In this document: in pieces, positions 56,394-64,000 of the stretch | Layout: each line of letters opens with the position of its first letter | Numbering within the stretch: the stretch's first letter is position 1 | Assembly: GCF_014651055.1 (NCBI RefSeq) | Contig: NZ_BMWD01000016.1 | Span: 9,637 to 73,636 of the forward strand | From: Streptomyces fructofermentans | GTDB taxonomy: Bacteria; Actinomycetota; Actinomycetes; Streptomycetales; Streptomycetaceae | Direction of reading: 5' to 3' | Length of the DNA: 64,000 nt | The notes under the pieces: generated by a model | Database searches by the model: none | What the model saw: only the letters and a program-made list of their open reading frames with translations | Told to the model about the DNA's origin: nothing | Program-made: the position numbers and the translations under genes

Positions 56394-58661
56394 GTGGCAG
56401 CCCTCGCACGTTGGTGTATCCAGCACCGTCTAGTCGCCGTACTGCTCTGGCTCGCAGCCTTCGCCGGCGTGACCGCCGCCGCCGCGGTCGCCGGCTCCGC
56501 GTACTCGAACGACTACGAGGTGCCGGGCACCGAATCGGGGCGTGCCACCCAGCTCATCCAGGACGGCTTCCCCGGCCTCGGCGGCGACAGCGACACCATC
56601 GTGTGGCACACCGACTCCGGCACGGTCCGGGCCGCCGACGTCGAGCAGACCATGAGCCGCACCCTCGACAAGGTCGAGGGCCTGCCGGGCGTCGCGAGCG
56701 TCGAGAGCCCGTACGCGGGTCCCGGCGCCGGGCAGATCAGCTCCGACGGGCAAACCGCCTACGCCACCGTGACCTTCGACGCCGCCGCCGAGGACATCGA
56801 CCCGGGCGAGGCCCAGGCCGTCGTCAAGACCGCCAAGGCCGCCGAGGCGGACGGCCTCCAGGTCGAGCTCGGCGGCAGCGCGATCGCCCTCACCGAGTCC
56901 TCCGGCGGCCATGTCGCCGAGATCGTCGGCGTGGCCGTCGCCGCGGTGGTCCTCTTCCTCGCCTTCGGCTCGCTCGCAGCCTCCCTGCTCCCCATCGCGA
57001 CCGCCCTGGTCAGCGTGGGCACGGCCTACGCGGGCATCGTCCTGCTCGGGCACCTGATGACCGTCGCCGACTTCGCGCCGGTGCTCGGCATGCTCGTCGG
57101 ACTCGGCGTGGGCATCGACTACGCGCTCTTCATCGTGACCAGGCACCGGCGCGGACTGAAACGCGGACTCCCGGTCGAGGAGGCCGCCCGGAACGCGGTC
57201 GCCACCACCGGACGCGCCGTCGTCTTCGCCGGGGCCACGGTCTGCATCGCGCTGCTCGGGATGCTCATCCTGAGGCTCGGCTTCCTCAACGGCGTGGCGA
57301 TCGCCGCGTCCCTCACCGTCGTCCTCACGGTCGCCGCCTCCGTGACGCTGCTGCCGGCCCTGCTGTCGTTCATCGGCATGCGGGCCCTCAGCCGCCGCGA
57401 GCGCCGCCGGCTGGAGGAACGCGGACCCGAGCCGGAGCTCCCCACGGGCTTCGCCGCCCGCTGGTCCGCGTTCGTCGAGCGCCACCCCAAGCTCCTCGGC
57501 GGCGCGGCCGTGGCCGTCATGGCACTGCTCGCGATACCGATGTTCTCCCTGCACCTGGGCACCTCGGACCAGGGGAACAACGCGCGGTCGGCCACCACCC
57601 GGCAGGCGTACGACCTGATCGCCGACGGCTTCGGACCCGGCCTGAACGGCCCGCTCACCCTCGTCACCCACGTCGACGGGGGCCAGGACCGGCTCGCGCT
57701 CGACGGCCTGGACGCCACCCTCAGGCAGACCGAGGGCGTACGCGCGGTGACCCCGGTGACGTACAACCCCGCAGGGGACACCGCCTATCTGAGCGTCGTC
57801 CCGGACTCCTCGCCGCAGTCCCAGAAGACCAGCGACCTCGTCGACCGGCTGCGCTCCGACGTGCTGCCGCGCGCCGAGACCGGCACCACCCTCGACGTTC
57901 AGGTCGGCGGCCTGACCGCCGGATACGACGACTTCGCCGACGTGATCGTCGGCAAACTGCCCCTCTTCGTCGGCGTCGTCATCGGCCTCGGCTGCGCACT
58001 GCTGCTGCTCGCCTTCCGCTCCATCGGCATCCCGCTCAAGGCCGCCGTCATGAACATCGCCGCGGTCTCCGGAGCCTTCGGAGTCGTCGTCGCGGTCTTC
58101 CAATGGGGCTGGGGCAGCGAACTGCTCGGCCTCGGCCGCGCGGGGCCCATCGAGCCCTTCCTCCCCGTGATCCTGGTGTCCGTGCTCTTCGGGCTCTCCA
58201 TGGACTACCAGGTGTTCCTGGTCAGCAGGATGTACGAGGAGTGGCTGGAGACCGGCGACAACCGGCGGGCCGTGCGCGTGGGACTCGCGGAGACCAGTCG
58301 CGTGATCAACTCCGCCGCGGTGATCATGATCTCCGTCTTCCTGGCCTTCGTGCTCAGCGGCGACCGGGTCATCGCGATGTTCGGCATCGCACTGGCGGCC
58401 GCCGTGGCCCTCGACGCGTTCGTCCTGCGCACCCTGCTGGTCCCTGCGCTCATGCACCTGCTGGGCGGCGCCAACTGGTGGCTGCCCGGCTGGCTCGACC
58501 GCAGGCTGCCCCGGATCAGCATCGAGGCCCCGGACCTGAGTCCCGAGGACACGGCTCCGGTGCCCGCCCTCCGTGCGACGATTCCCGGGGCGCGCGCGGA
58601 AGCGCTCCCGCAGGTACTCGTGAAGGAGCGGCAGCAGGATGTACGCGATATCCCTGGGTGA
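56394..58661 (+). CDS. MMPL-family RND transporter
   Basis: A 755-residue inner-membrane exporter with two RND halves, each an outer loop domain plus six helices (helix 1 at 12-32). The proton-relay pairs are kept: Asp242-Tyr243 (GVGIDYALFIV) and a second DY in FGLSMDYQVFLVSRMYEEW near 602. Relatives move lipids, lipopeptides or antibiotics; the substrate is unknown and no biosynthetic genes adjoin. The GTG at 56394 follows AGGGAG. The stop lies 23 bp inside the next gene. Confidence 0.93.
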   Translation: MAALARWCIQHRLVAVLLWLAAFAGVTAAAAVAGSAYSNDYEVPGTESGRATQLIQDGFPGLGGDSDTIVWHTDSGTVRAADVEQTMSRTLDKVEGLPGVASVESPYAGPGAGQISSDGQTAYATVTFDAAAEDIDPGEAQAVVKTAKAAEADGLQVELGGSAIALTESSGGHVAEIVGVAVAAVVLFLAFGSLAASLLPIATALVSVGTAYAGIVLLGHLMTVADFAPVLGMLVGLGVGIDYALFIVTRHRRGLKRGLPVEEAARNAVATTGRAVVFAGATVCIALLGMLILRLGFLNGVAIAASLTVVLTVAASVTLLPALLSFIGMRALSRRERRRLEERGPEPELPTGFAARWSAFVERHPKLLGGAAVAVMALLAIPMFSLHLGTSDQGNNARSATTRQAYDLIADGFGPGLNGPLTLVTHVDGGQDRLALDGLDATLRQTEGVRAVTPVTYNPAGDTAYLSVVPDSSPQSQKTSDLVDRLRSDVLPRAETGTTLDVQVGGLTAGYDDFADVIVGKLPLFVGVVIGLGCALLLLAFRSIGIPLKAAVMNIAAVSGAFGVVVAVFQWGWGSELLGLGRAGPIEPFLPVILVSVLFGLSMDYQVFLVSRMYEEWLETGDNRRAVRVGLAETSRVINSAAVIMISVFLAFVLSGDRVIAMFGIALAAAVALDAFVLRTLLVPALMHLLGGANWWLPGWLDRRLPRISIEAPDLSPEDTAPVPALRATIPGARAEALPQVLVKERQQDVRDIPG

Positions 58662-59205
58662 CGACGGCGTCGAACTCCGGCCCCTGGAGCCGTGGCACGA
58701 CGAGGAGTTCCTCGCCCACCTCGACCGCGGGCGCGACTTCGTCCAGCAGTTCATCCCCTTCGGCGCGAAGGCCACCGACGTCGCCTCCGCGCGGGAGATC
58801 CTCCAGGCGTACGCGGACAAGAGGGCCGCCGACACGGGCAGCCTGCACGGGCTGTGGCAGGACGGGAAACTCGTCGGCGGGGTGCTCTTCCGGATCTTCG
58901 ACGCCGATTCCGGCAGCTGTGAGATCGGCTGCTGGCTGGAGCCCGCCGCGACCGGCCGGGGGCTGGTCACCCGCGCCGCGCGCGTCCTCATCGACTGGGC
59001 GTTCGACGGGCGCGGGATGCACCGCGTCGAGTGGCACGCGGCCTCCGGCAACGAACCGAGCCTGAACGTGGCGCGCCGGCTCGGGATGACCCGTGAGGGC
59101 GTCATGCGGTCCAGCCACCCCTACCGGGGTGTCCGGCAGGACACGGAGATCTGGGCGGTTCTCGTGGACGAGTGGAGGGCCGCGCGCGCGAACGCGGAGC
59201 GCTGA
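58639..59205 (+). CDS. GNAT acetyltransferase (RimJ/RimL-like)
   Basis: 188 residues with the RimJ/RimL-type fold: ELRPLEPWHDEEF near the start, the acetyl-CoA segment LEPAATGRGLVTRAARVLIDWAF (about 97-119) and ASGNEPSLNVARRLGMTREG. Such enzymes acetylate protein N-termini, amino acids or small molecules. The ATG at 58639 has AAGGAG 10 nt upstream and overlaps the MMPL stop by 23 bp, suggesting co-expression. Confidence 0.9.
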   Translation: MYAISLGDDGVELRPLEPWHDEEFLAHLDRGRDFVQQFIPFGAKATDVASAREILQAYADKRAADTGSLHGLWQDGKLVGGVLFRIFDADSGSCEIGCWLEPAATGRGLVTRAARVLIDWAFDGRGMHRVEWHAASGNEPSLNVARRLGMTREGVMRSSHPYRGVRQDTEIWAVLVDEWRAARANAER

Positions 59206-59276
59206 ACCGGTGCCCCGTGTGTGAGAACCCCGGGATCTTAAAGAAATTCTCAGACAGCGTCCGTACCGTGCGGAGC

Positions 59277-59870
59277 ATGGGAATCAAGACTGAAGACGAG
59301 GCCGGGGTCGAGACCGGCGCCAAGGAACAGCGCGACGAGGCGGCGGTGGACCTCGGCAAGGAGTCCGCGGCCGCCGGGGACACCGGCTCCACCGAGGACA
59401 CCGCGGCCGGTGAGGGCCCGGCCGTCGCCGGGAGCACGGACGAGGACGAGCGCGCGGACGGCACCGTCGACGGGGGTTCCGGGGTGGCCTCGGGTGCCGC
59501 CGCCATCGTCTCCGCCGGACTCGGCATCGTCTCGCTGACCGGGAGCTGGGTCGGCACGGTCGCCCAGGCCCGCGAGTCGCTCTTCGGCCAGCTGGAGACC
59601 GCGCAGAGCTCGACCGTCGCCACGCAGATCAAGCAGGTGTACGCCGACTCCTGGAGCGCCAACGCCCTGGTCGCCGGGTTCTTCGCGCTCGCCGCGCTGA
59701 TCGTGGGCGTCGCGGTTCTGGTGCGGCCCGCGTTCGGGAACCCGGACCGGGTGCAGGCGCCGTGGGTCAAGTCCGTCGCCTGGGCCGGTGTCTCGATCGG
59801 CTTCATCGGGCTGCTGCTGGCCGCCCTCAAGTACTCGGACGTCCTCCTGTCCATGCCGTCCGCGAGCTGA
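59277..59870 (+). CDS. Hypothetical membrane protein with acidic N-terminal region
   Basis: 197 residues: an acidic, Gly/Ala/Thr/Glu-rich segment (1-68, probably disordered and cytoplasmic), then helices at about 70-90, 127-150 and 163-183. I recognise no family. The ATG at 59277 lacks a good ribosome site (CGGAG is very close), so the start is uncertain. A 21-bp perfect terminator follows 18 bp after the stop. Confidence 0.65.
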   Translation: MGIKTEDEAGVETGAKEQRDEAAVDLGKESAAAGDTGSTEDTAAGEGPAVAGSTDEDERADGTVDGGSGVASGAAAIVSAGLGIVSLTGSWVGTVAQARESLFGQLETAQSSTVATQIKQVYADSWSANALVAGFFALAALIVGVAVLVRPAFGNPDRVQAPWVKSVAWAGVSIGFIGLLLAALKYSDVLLSMPSAS

Positions 59871-59888
59871 GGAACCGCACGTCCTGAG

Positions 59889-59933
59889 GGGCCTTAGTCC
59901 CGCCGTACGGCACGTACGGCGGGACTAAGGCCC
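59889..59933. terminator. Exceptionally strong hairpin terminator
   Basis: A perfect 21-bp stem (59889-59909 with 59913-59933) around loop GCA, the longest in the window. Confidence 0.95.
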
Positions 59934-60043
59934 TTCGCGCGTCCAAGATGCGGCACTCTCCCGATGTGGCGGACCCCCCTGGGAGACGAAGGTTGAGTCA
60001 TCGCAGAAGAGCGAGGCGAAACCCACTCCACAAGGGGCACACG

Positions 60044-60238
60044 ATGTTCGAGTACGAGCTGCACGAGATCCGTTCCGCGGAAATGATCCGCGAGGCGGAC
60101 GACTACCGCCGGGCCCGCGAGGCCGTCCGCGAGGGCCGCGCCGCCCGGCGCGAGGCGGCGCGGTCCGCACGCCACGACAGCGAGGGGCGGGTGCATACCC
60201 ACCTCCGCCGGCGGCACCGGTCCGCACGCACCGCGTGA
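60044..60238 (+). CDS. Small charged protein (64 residues)
   Basis: Sequence runs FEYELHEIRSAEMIREADDY followed by an Arg/Ala/Glu helix and a strongly basic end (LRRRHRSARTA). The ATG at 60044 has AAGGGG at 7 nt. It is predicted to be one long charged helix; no transmembrane segment. It lies before the large LuxR-type regulator gene, separated from it by the 850-bp repeat region. I recall similar short proteins in other Streptomyces genomes but cannot check this; function unknown. Confidence 0.65.
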   Translation: MFEYELHEIRSAEMIREADDYRRAREAVREGRAARREAARSARHDSEGRVHTHLRRRHRSARTA

Positions 60239-61088
60239 ACACGACCGGCCGGGAGGGCGGCCTCCGCGCAGGACACGGGGGAGCGGCGACCCCCCTCCCG
60301 GCCCCGACCGGCCCCACCCCGACGGCTACCGGCCCGACGACCGCTTCCCCGCTGACGATCGGCCCGGCGACCGCTTCCCCGCTGACGAGCAGGTCCGCTT
60401 CCGGCTTCCCGGCCGGTGGCGGGCCTGCGTCCGTTTCTCCGGCGCCGGGTGGTCCGGCGCCCGGAGGGCCGGTCGCCGGGGCCGGGTCCGCCTCGTCGGC
60501 GGCGGGTGGTCCGGCGTCCAGCCTTTCGGCCGGGAGTGGGTCCGTACGTGCTTCCGGGGCGGCGACCGGTGCCGGGATCGCGGGGCGGGCCGTGGGGGGA
60601 GCCGGGCCCGTCTCCCCGCCGGCGGGGGAGTCCGGGACGGGTTCTCGGGGGTCGAGTGGGTCCGGGACCGATTCTCGGGTGCCGACTGGGTCCGCTTCCG
60701 GGTTCCCGGCAGGCGGCGGGGCTGCGTCCGCTTCCGGGGCGTCGGGTGGTCCGGCGTCCGGGCAGCCCGTCGTCGGCGGGGTCGGTGCCGCCCGCCCGGC
60801 CGTGGGTGGACCTGCTTCCGGTTTCCCTGCCGGGGTAGGACAACACCGGCCTCCCGGGCGGGGGCCGGTCCCGCCTCCGGAAAGGCGCTCACCGGAGGCT
60901 CCGGTTCCCGGTTCCCGGCAGGGGGCGGGGCTGCGTCCGCTTCCGGGGCGTCGGGTGGTCCCGCGTACGGGCGGCCGGTCGCCGGAGGCTCCGGCTCCGT
61001 CCTCCCGGCGGCGAGCCGGTCCGCGACCGGGGAGCCGGACGCGGGCCTGCCCGCGATAACCAGTGCCGCCGTGTCGTACCTCTGTGCG
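60239..61088. repeat. 850-bp GC-rich degenerate repeat region
   Basis: Dominated by Gly/Pro/Ala-coding-like degenerate repeats. A near-identical 52-bp direct repeat (starting GGTTCCCGGCAGG) occurs at 60701-60752 and 60910-60961, and a more diverged relative at about 60391-60455. The long open frames across it on both strands have repeat-like products and no start signals, so I do not call them genes. The promoter of the downstream regulator should be within its right end. Confidence 0.75.
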
Positions 61089-64000
61089 ATGCTCGGCGCT
61101 GTGGAGACCAGGTCCGTCAGTCCCGTCTTCGTCGGCCGGGCCGACGAACTGGAAGCCCTGAACGACGCGCTCGCCCGTGCCGGCGCGGGTGAGCCGCAGG
61201 CACTGCTCCTCGGCGGGGAGGCCGGGGTCGGCAAGACCCGTCTCATCGAGGAGTTCGCGGCCGCGTCCTGCCGCGAGGGCGCCGTCGTCGCGATCGGCGG
61301 CTGCGTCGAGATCGGCGGCGACGGACTGCCGTTCGCGCCCTTCTCCACCGCCCTGCGCGCCCTGCGCCGCCTGCTGCCCGACGAACTCGCCGCTGCCGCC
61401 GCCGGCCAGGAGGAGGAACTCGCCCGTCTGCTGCCCGAGTTGGGTGACACCTCGCGCGGGCGGCACGACGAGGACGGCATGGCCCGCCTCTTCGAACTCA
61501 CCGTCCGCCTCCTGGAGCGCATCGCCGCCGAACGTACCGTCGTCGTCCTCCTGGAGGACCTGCACTGGGCCGACGCCTCGACCCGGCACCTCCTCGCCTA
61601 CCTCTTCCGCACACTGCGCAGCGGCCGCCTTCTGGTCGTCGCCACCTACCGCGCCGACGACATCCACCGCCGCCACCCGCTGCGCCCGCTGCTCGCCGAA
61701 CTCGACCGGCTGCGCACGGTCCGCCGTATCGAACTCGGCCGCTTCAGCCGTGCCGAGGTCGGCCGTCAGATCGCCGGAATCCTGGCCACCGAACCCGAAC
61801 CGTCCCAGGTCGACGAGATCTTCGCGCGCTCCGACGGAAACGCCTTCTTCGTCGAGGAACTCGCGGTCGCCTCCACCGAGGGCTGCCGCGCCGGGCTCAC
61901 CGACTCGCTGCGCGACCTGCTCCTGGTCCGCGTCGAGAGCCTGCCCGAAGCAGCCCAGGCGGTGGCCCGGATCGTCGCCGAGGGCGGCTCCACCGTGGAG
62001 TACCGGCTGCTCGCGGCCGTGGCGCGGCTCAGCGAGGACGACCTCATCGAAGCGCTCAGGGCCGCCGTGGGGGCCAACATCCTGCTCGCGACGACCGACG
62101 GGGACGGCTACCGCTTCCGGCACTCCCTGGTCCGCGAGGCCGTCGGCGACGATCTGCTGCCCGGCGAACGCTCCCGCCTCAACCGCCGCTACGCGCAGGC
62201 GCTGGAGGACGACCCCGCCCTCGTTCCGGCCGACGAGCGCGCGGCACGGCTGGCCAGCCACTGGTACCACGCGCACGATGCCGCCAAGGCCCTGCCGGCC
62301 GTCCTCGACGCCTCCGTGGCGGCCCGGCGCAGGCACGCCTACTCGGAGCAACTGCGGCTCCTGGAGCGGGCGATGGAGCTGTGGGAGTCGGCACCCGAGG
62401 AGGTCAGGGCGGCCCTGCGGCCGGTCGACTACACCGAGGTCTACCCGCCCTGCGGCTGCGACCCGGCGGCCACTCCGCTGCGCTATCTCGACCTGATGGC
62501 CGAGGCGGCCGTCGCGGGCCGCTTCTGCGGGGAGCGCGAACGCGCCCTGAAGATCACCAAGCGGGCGCTGCACCTCCTGGAGGACGACGGAGACCCCCTG
62601 CGCGCCGCCTGGTTCTGGACCCAGCGCTCCCGCCTCGTGGAGGCCCAGGGCCGCGGCGACGGCTGGCACGAACTGGCCACCGCCCAGGAACTCGTACGAG
62701 GGCTGCCGCCCTCCGAGGTGCACGCCGACGTCCTCTCCAACGTCGCCAACTGGTCGATGGTCCACCGGCCCGGCCCGGAGGCACTCCTCGCCGCCGAACG
62801 GGCCGTGGAGTACGCCCGGATGGTGGGCGCCCGCGACATCGAGCTGAACGCCCGGCTCACCCTGGCCGGACTCCTCGTCGAGTCCGGGGACATCGAGGCC
62901 GGGCTCGCCGAGGCGCACGACGTCAAGGAGCGTGCCCGGGAACTGGGCGCCGCCTACGTCGTGGGCCGCGCCCATGTGAACCTGCCGTCCCACCTGGAGG
63001 GCATCGGACGCTCCCGGGACGCCGTCGCGATCCTCCGCGAAGGGGTCGAACTCGCCCGGGGACTGGGCCTGCTGGACACCGAGGCCTGGGTGTGGGGAAA
63101 CCTCGCCGAGTCCCTCCACTCCCTGGGCCGCTGGGACGAGGCCAGCGAGGCGGCGGTCAACTCGGAACGCGTCGGCCAGAGCGCCAAGCCCCGGGGCTTC
63201 CACGCCACCGTGCACGCCGTCCTCGCGCTGGCCCGCGGCGAGCTGGCCGAGGCCGGACGTCAACTGGCCGCCGCACGGCGGCACTTCGGCTCGCACGACT
63301 GCGTGCCCCAGCACATGCTGCCGCTCAGTACCCTGGCGATCGGCGTCGCGGCGGGGGAGGGCCGCCTCCTCGACGCGCGGACCGAACTGGTCGCGGCCGT
63401 GCGCCACGGCTTCCCGCCCGGCACCCACCGCTACGGCTGGCGGCTGCTGCTCGCCTCCGCCATCGCCGAGGCCGACGCCCGCGCACTGCCCGCCGCCGAA
63501 CCGGGCCGTGCCGAGGCCCTGGGGCGTCTGCGCACGACCGCCAAGGCGCTCGCCGCGAACGTGCCCGTCTGGCAGGCCCACGAACTGTGGGTTCGGGCCG
63601 AGCTGCTGCGCGCCGAGGGCAGGGACACCCCCGACGACTGGTCCGACACGGTCACCGCGTTCGAGCCGCTGGAGCGCCCGTACGACCTCGCCCGGGTCCG
63701 CCACCGGCACGCCGAGTCCCTGCTGCTCTCGGGCGGCGGCGAGGAGGCACGGCACCGCGCCACCGAACTGCTCAGGCCGGCCCGGGCCGTGGCGGAGCAC
63801 CTGAGGGCCCGCCCGCTCGCCGAGTCCGTCGCGCTGCTCGCGCAGCGCGCCCGCCTCACGCTCGCCGCCGCCCCCGAGCGCATGGTCCTCGCGCCCGCCG
63901 ACCCGGTCGAGGCGCTGGGCCTGACGAGCAGGGAACGGGACGTCCTGCGGCTGGTCGCCGCGGGCCGCAGCAACCGCCAGATCGCCGAGGAACTGTTCAT
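61089..64000 (+). CDS. Large ATP-binding LuxR-family (LAL-type) regulator, truncated by window end
   Basis: At least 970 residues are present. An AAA/ATPase domain begins near the N-terminus (VFVGRADELEAL, 13-24) with Walker A GGEAGVGKT (42-50) and Walker B-like VVVLLEDLHWADAS (about 151-164). A long helical TPR-like middle (about 370-900) follows, and LuxR-type helix-turn-helix begins at 945 (LTSRERDVLRLVAAGRSNRQIAEELF) before the sequence stops. The reading frame stays open to the last base. The ATG at 61089 has no strong ribosome site; GTG at 61071 or 61101 are alternatives. Such regulators often control catabolic or antibiotic genes; the target is not visible. Confidence 0.9.
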   Translation, partial: MLGAVETRSVSPVFVGRADELEALNDALARAGAGEPQALLLGGEAGVGKTRLIEEFAAASCREGAVVAIGGCVEIGGDGLPFAPFSTALRALRRLLPDELAAAAAGQEEELARLLPELGDTSRGRHDEDGMARLFELTVRLLERIAAERTVVVLLEDLHWADASTRHLLAYLFRTLRSGRLLVVATYRADDIHRRHPLRPLLAELDRLRTVRRIELGRFSRAEVGRQIAGILATEPEPSQVDEIFARSDGNAFFVEELAVASTEGCRAGLTDSLRDLLLVRVESLPEAAQAVARIVAEGGSTVEYRLLAAVARLSEDDLIEALRAAVGANILLATTDGDGYRFRHSLVREAVGDDLLPGERSRLNRRYAQALEDDPALVPADERAARLASHWYHAHDAAKALPAVLDASVAARRRHAYSEQLRLLERAMELWESAPEEVRAALRPVDYTEVYPPCGCDPAATPLRYLDLMAEAAVAGRFCGERERALKITKRALHLLEDDGDPLRAAWFWTQRSRLVEAQGRGDGWHELATAQELVRGLPPSEVHADVLSNVANWSMVHRPGPEALLAAERAVEYARMVGARDIELNARLTLAGLLVESGDIEAGLAEAHDVKERARELGAAYVVGRAHVNLPSHLEGIGRSRDAVAILREGVELARGLGLLDTEAWVWGNLAESLHSLGRWDEASEAAVNSERVGQSAKPRGFHATVHAVLALARGELAEAGRQLAAARRHFGSHDCVPQHMLPLSTLAIGVAAGEGRLLDARTELVAAVRHGFPPGTHRYGWRLLLASAIAEADARALPAAEPGRAEALGRLRTTAKALAANVPVWQAHELWVRAELLRAEGRDTPDDWSDTVTAFEPLERPYDLARVRHRHAESLLLSGGGEEARHRATELLRPARAVAEHLRARPLAESVALLAQRARLTLAAAPERMVLAPADPVEALGLTSRERDVLRLVAAGRSNRQIAEELF

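Noticed and set aside
60235..61059. 274-codon frame in the repeat region
   Set aside because: Only Gly/Ala/Pro/Ser repeats, no ribosome site, and frames are open on both strands because of base composition.
59925..63800. 1291-codon open frame on the minus strand
   Set aside because: Antisense to the LAL regulator; the product is Gly/Val/Arg-rich with no domain, while the opposite strand encodes a clear ATPase.

Overview
The window is about 72-75% G+C, with strongly G/C-biased third codon positions, frequent GTG starts, GGAGG-type ribosome binding sites, and lipoprotein and Tat-type leaders. Gene content and order (neutral metalloprotease, glgX, L,D-transpeptidase pair, gcvT-gcvH-glyA-sdaA, peptide ABC transporter, cysteine desulfurase/mnmA, ligA, GGDEF-EAL protein, gatCAB, large LuxR-type ATPase regulator) are those of a Streptomyces chromosome core region. 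No insertion sequence, prophage, CRISPR array, tRNA or rRNA was seen.

Left part (1-16 kb): a secreted M4 metalloprotease (minus strand). Then four ABC exporter half-transporters (minus strand, 10795 down to 3023), joined by 4-bp start/stop overlaps and readable as two heterodimers whose ATPase halves carry complementary inactivating changes. Then glycogen debranching enzyme glgX (minus) and, divergently, two tandem lipoprotein L,D-transpeptidases.

Middle left (16-29 kb): enoyl-CoA hydratase, an RsbW-like ATPase, a Tat-type lipoprotein deacetylase coupled to a beta-propeller lipoprotein, a GNAT enzyme and an EF-hand protein. The serine/glycine block follows on the minus strand: a tandem glycine riboswitch, gcvT, gcvH, glyA, an intercistronic hairpin and sdaA. 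To its right are a P-loop protein and two SseB-like genes.

Centre (29-44 kb): a five-gene dipeptide/oligopeptide ABC operon ending at a strong hairpin; a TRIC-type channel; a thioesterase; a TetR regulator with paired AACAACTGTT boxes in its promoter and two small membrane proteins opposite; cysteine desulfurase and mnmA (tRNA 2-thiolation) with an inverted amidase between them; an alpha/beta hydrolase; a DUF427 protein.

Right part (44-64 kb): LOG-family protein, SDR, core methionine synthase next to ligA, a membrane GGDEF-EAL protein (RmdB-like by architecture and neighbourhood), an 875-bp repeat-filled desert, the gatC-gatA-orf-gatB operon containing a conserved-looking 80-residue membrane protein, an MMPL transporter overlapping a GNAT gene, a small membrane protein with a very strong terminator, a 64-residue charged protein, an 850-bp repeat region and the first 970 codons of a large LuxR-type ATPase regulator cut by the window end.

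The most unusual observations are the ABC half-transporter set with complementary dead ATPase sites, the polysaccharide deacetylase lacking the usual catalytic Asp pair, the small membrane protein built into the Glu-tRNA(Gln) amidotransferase operon, and several GC-rich tandem-repeat deserts between conserved genes.
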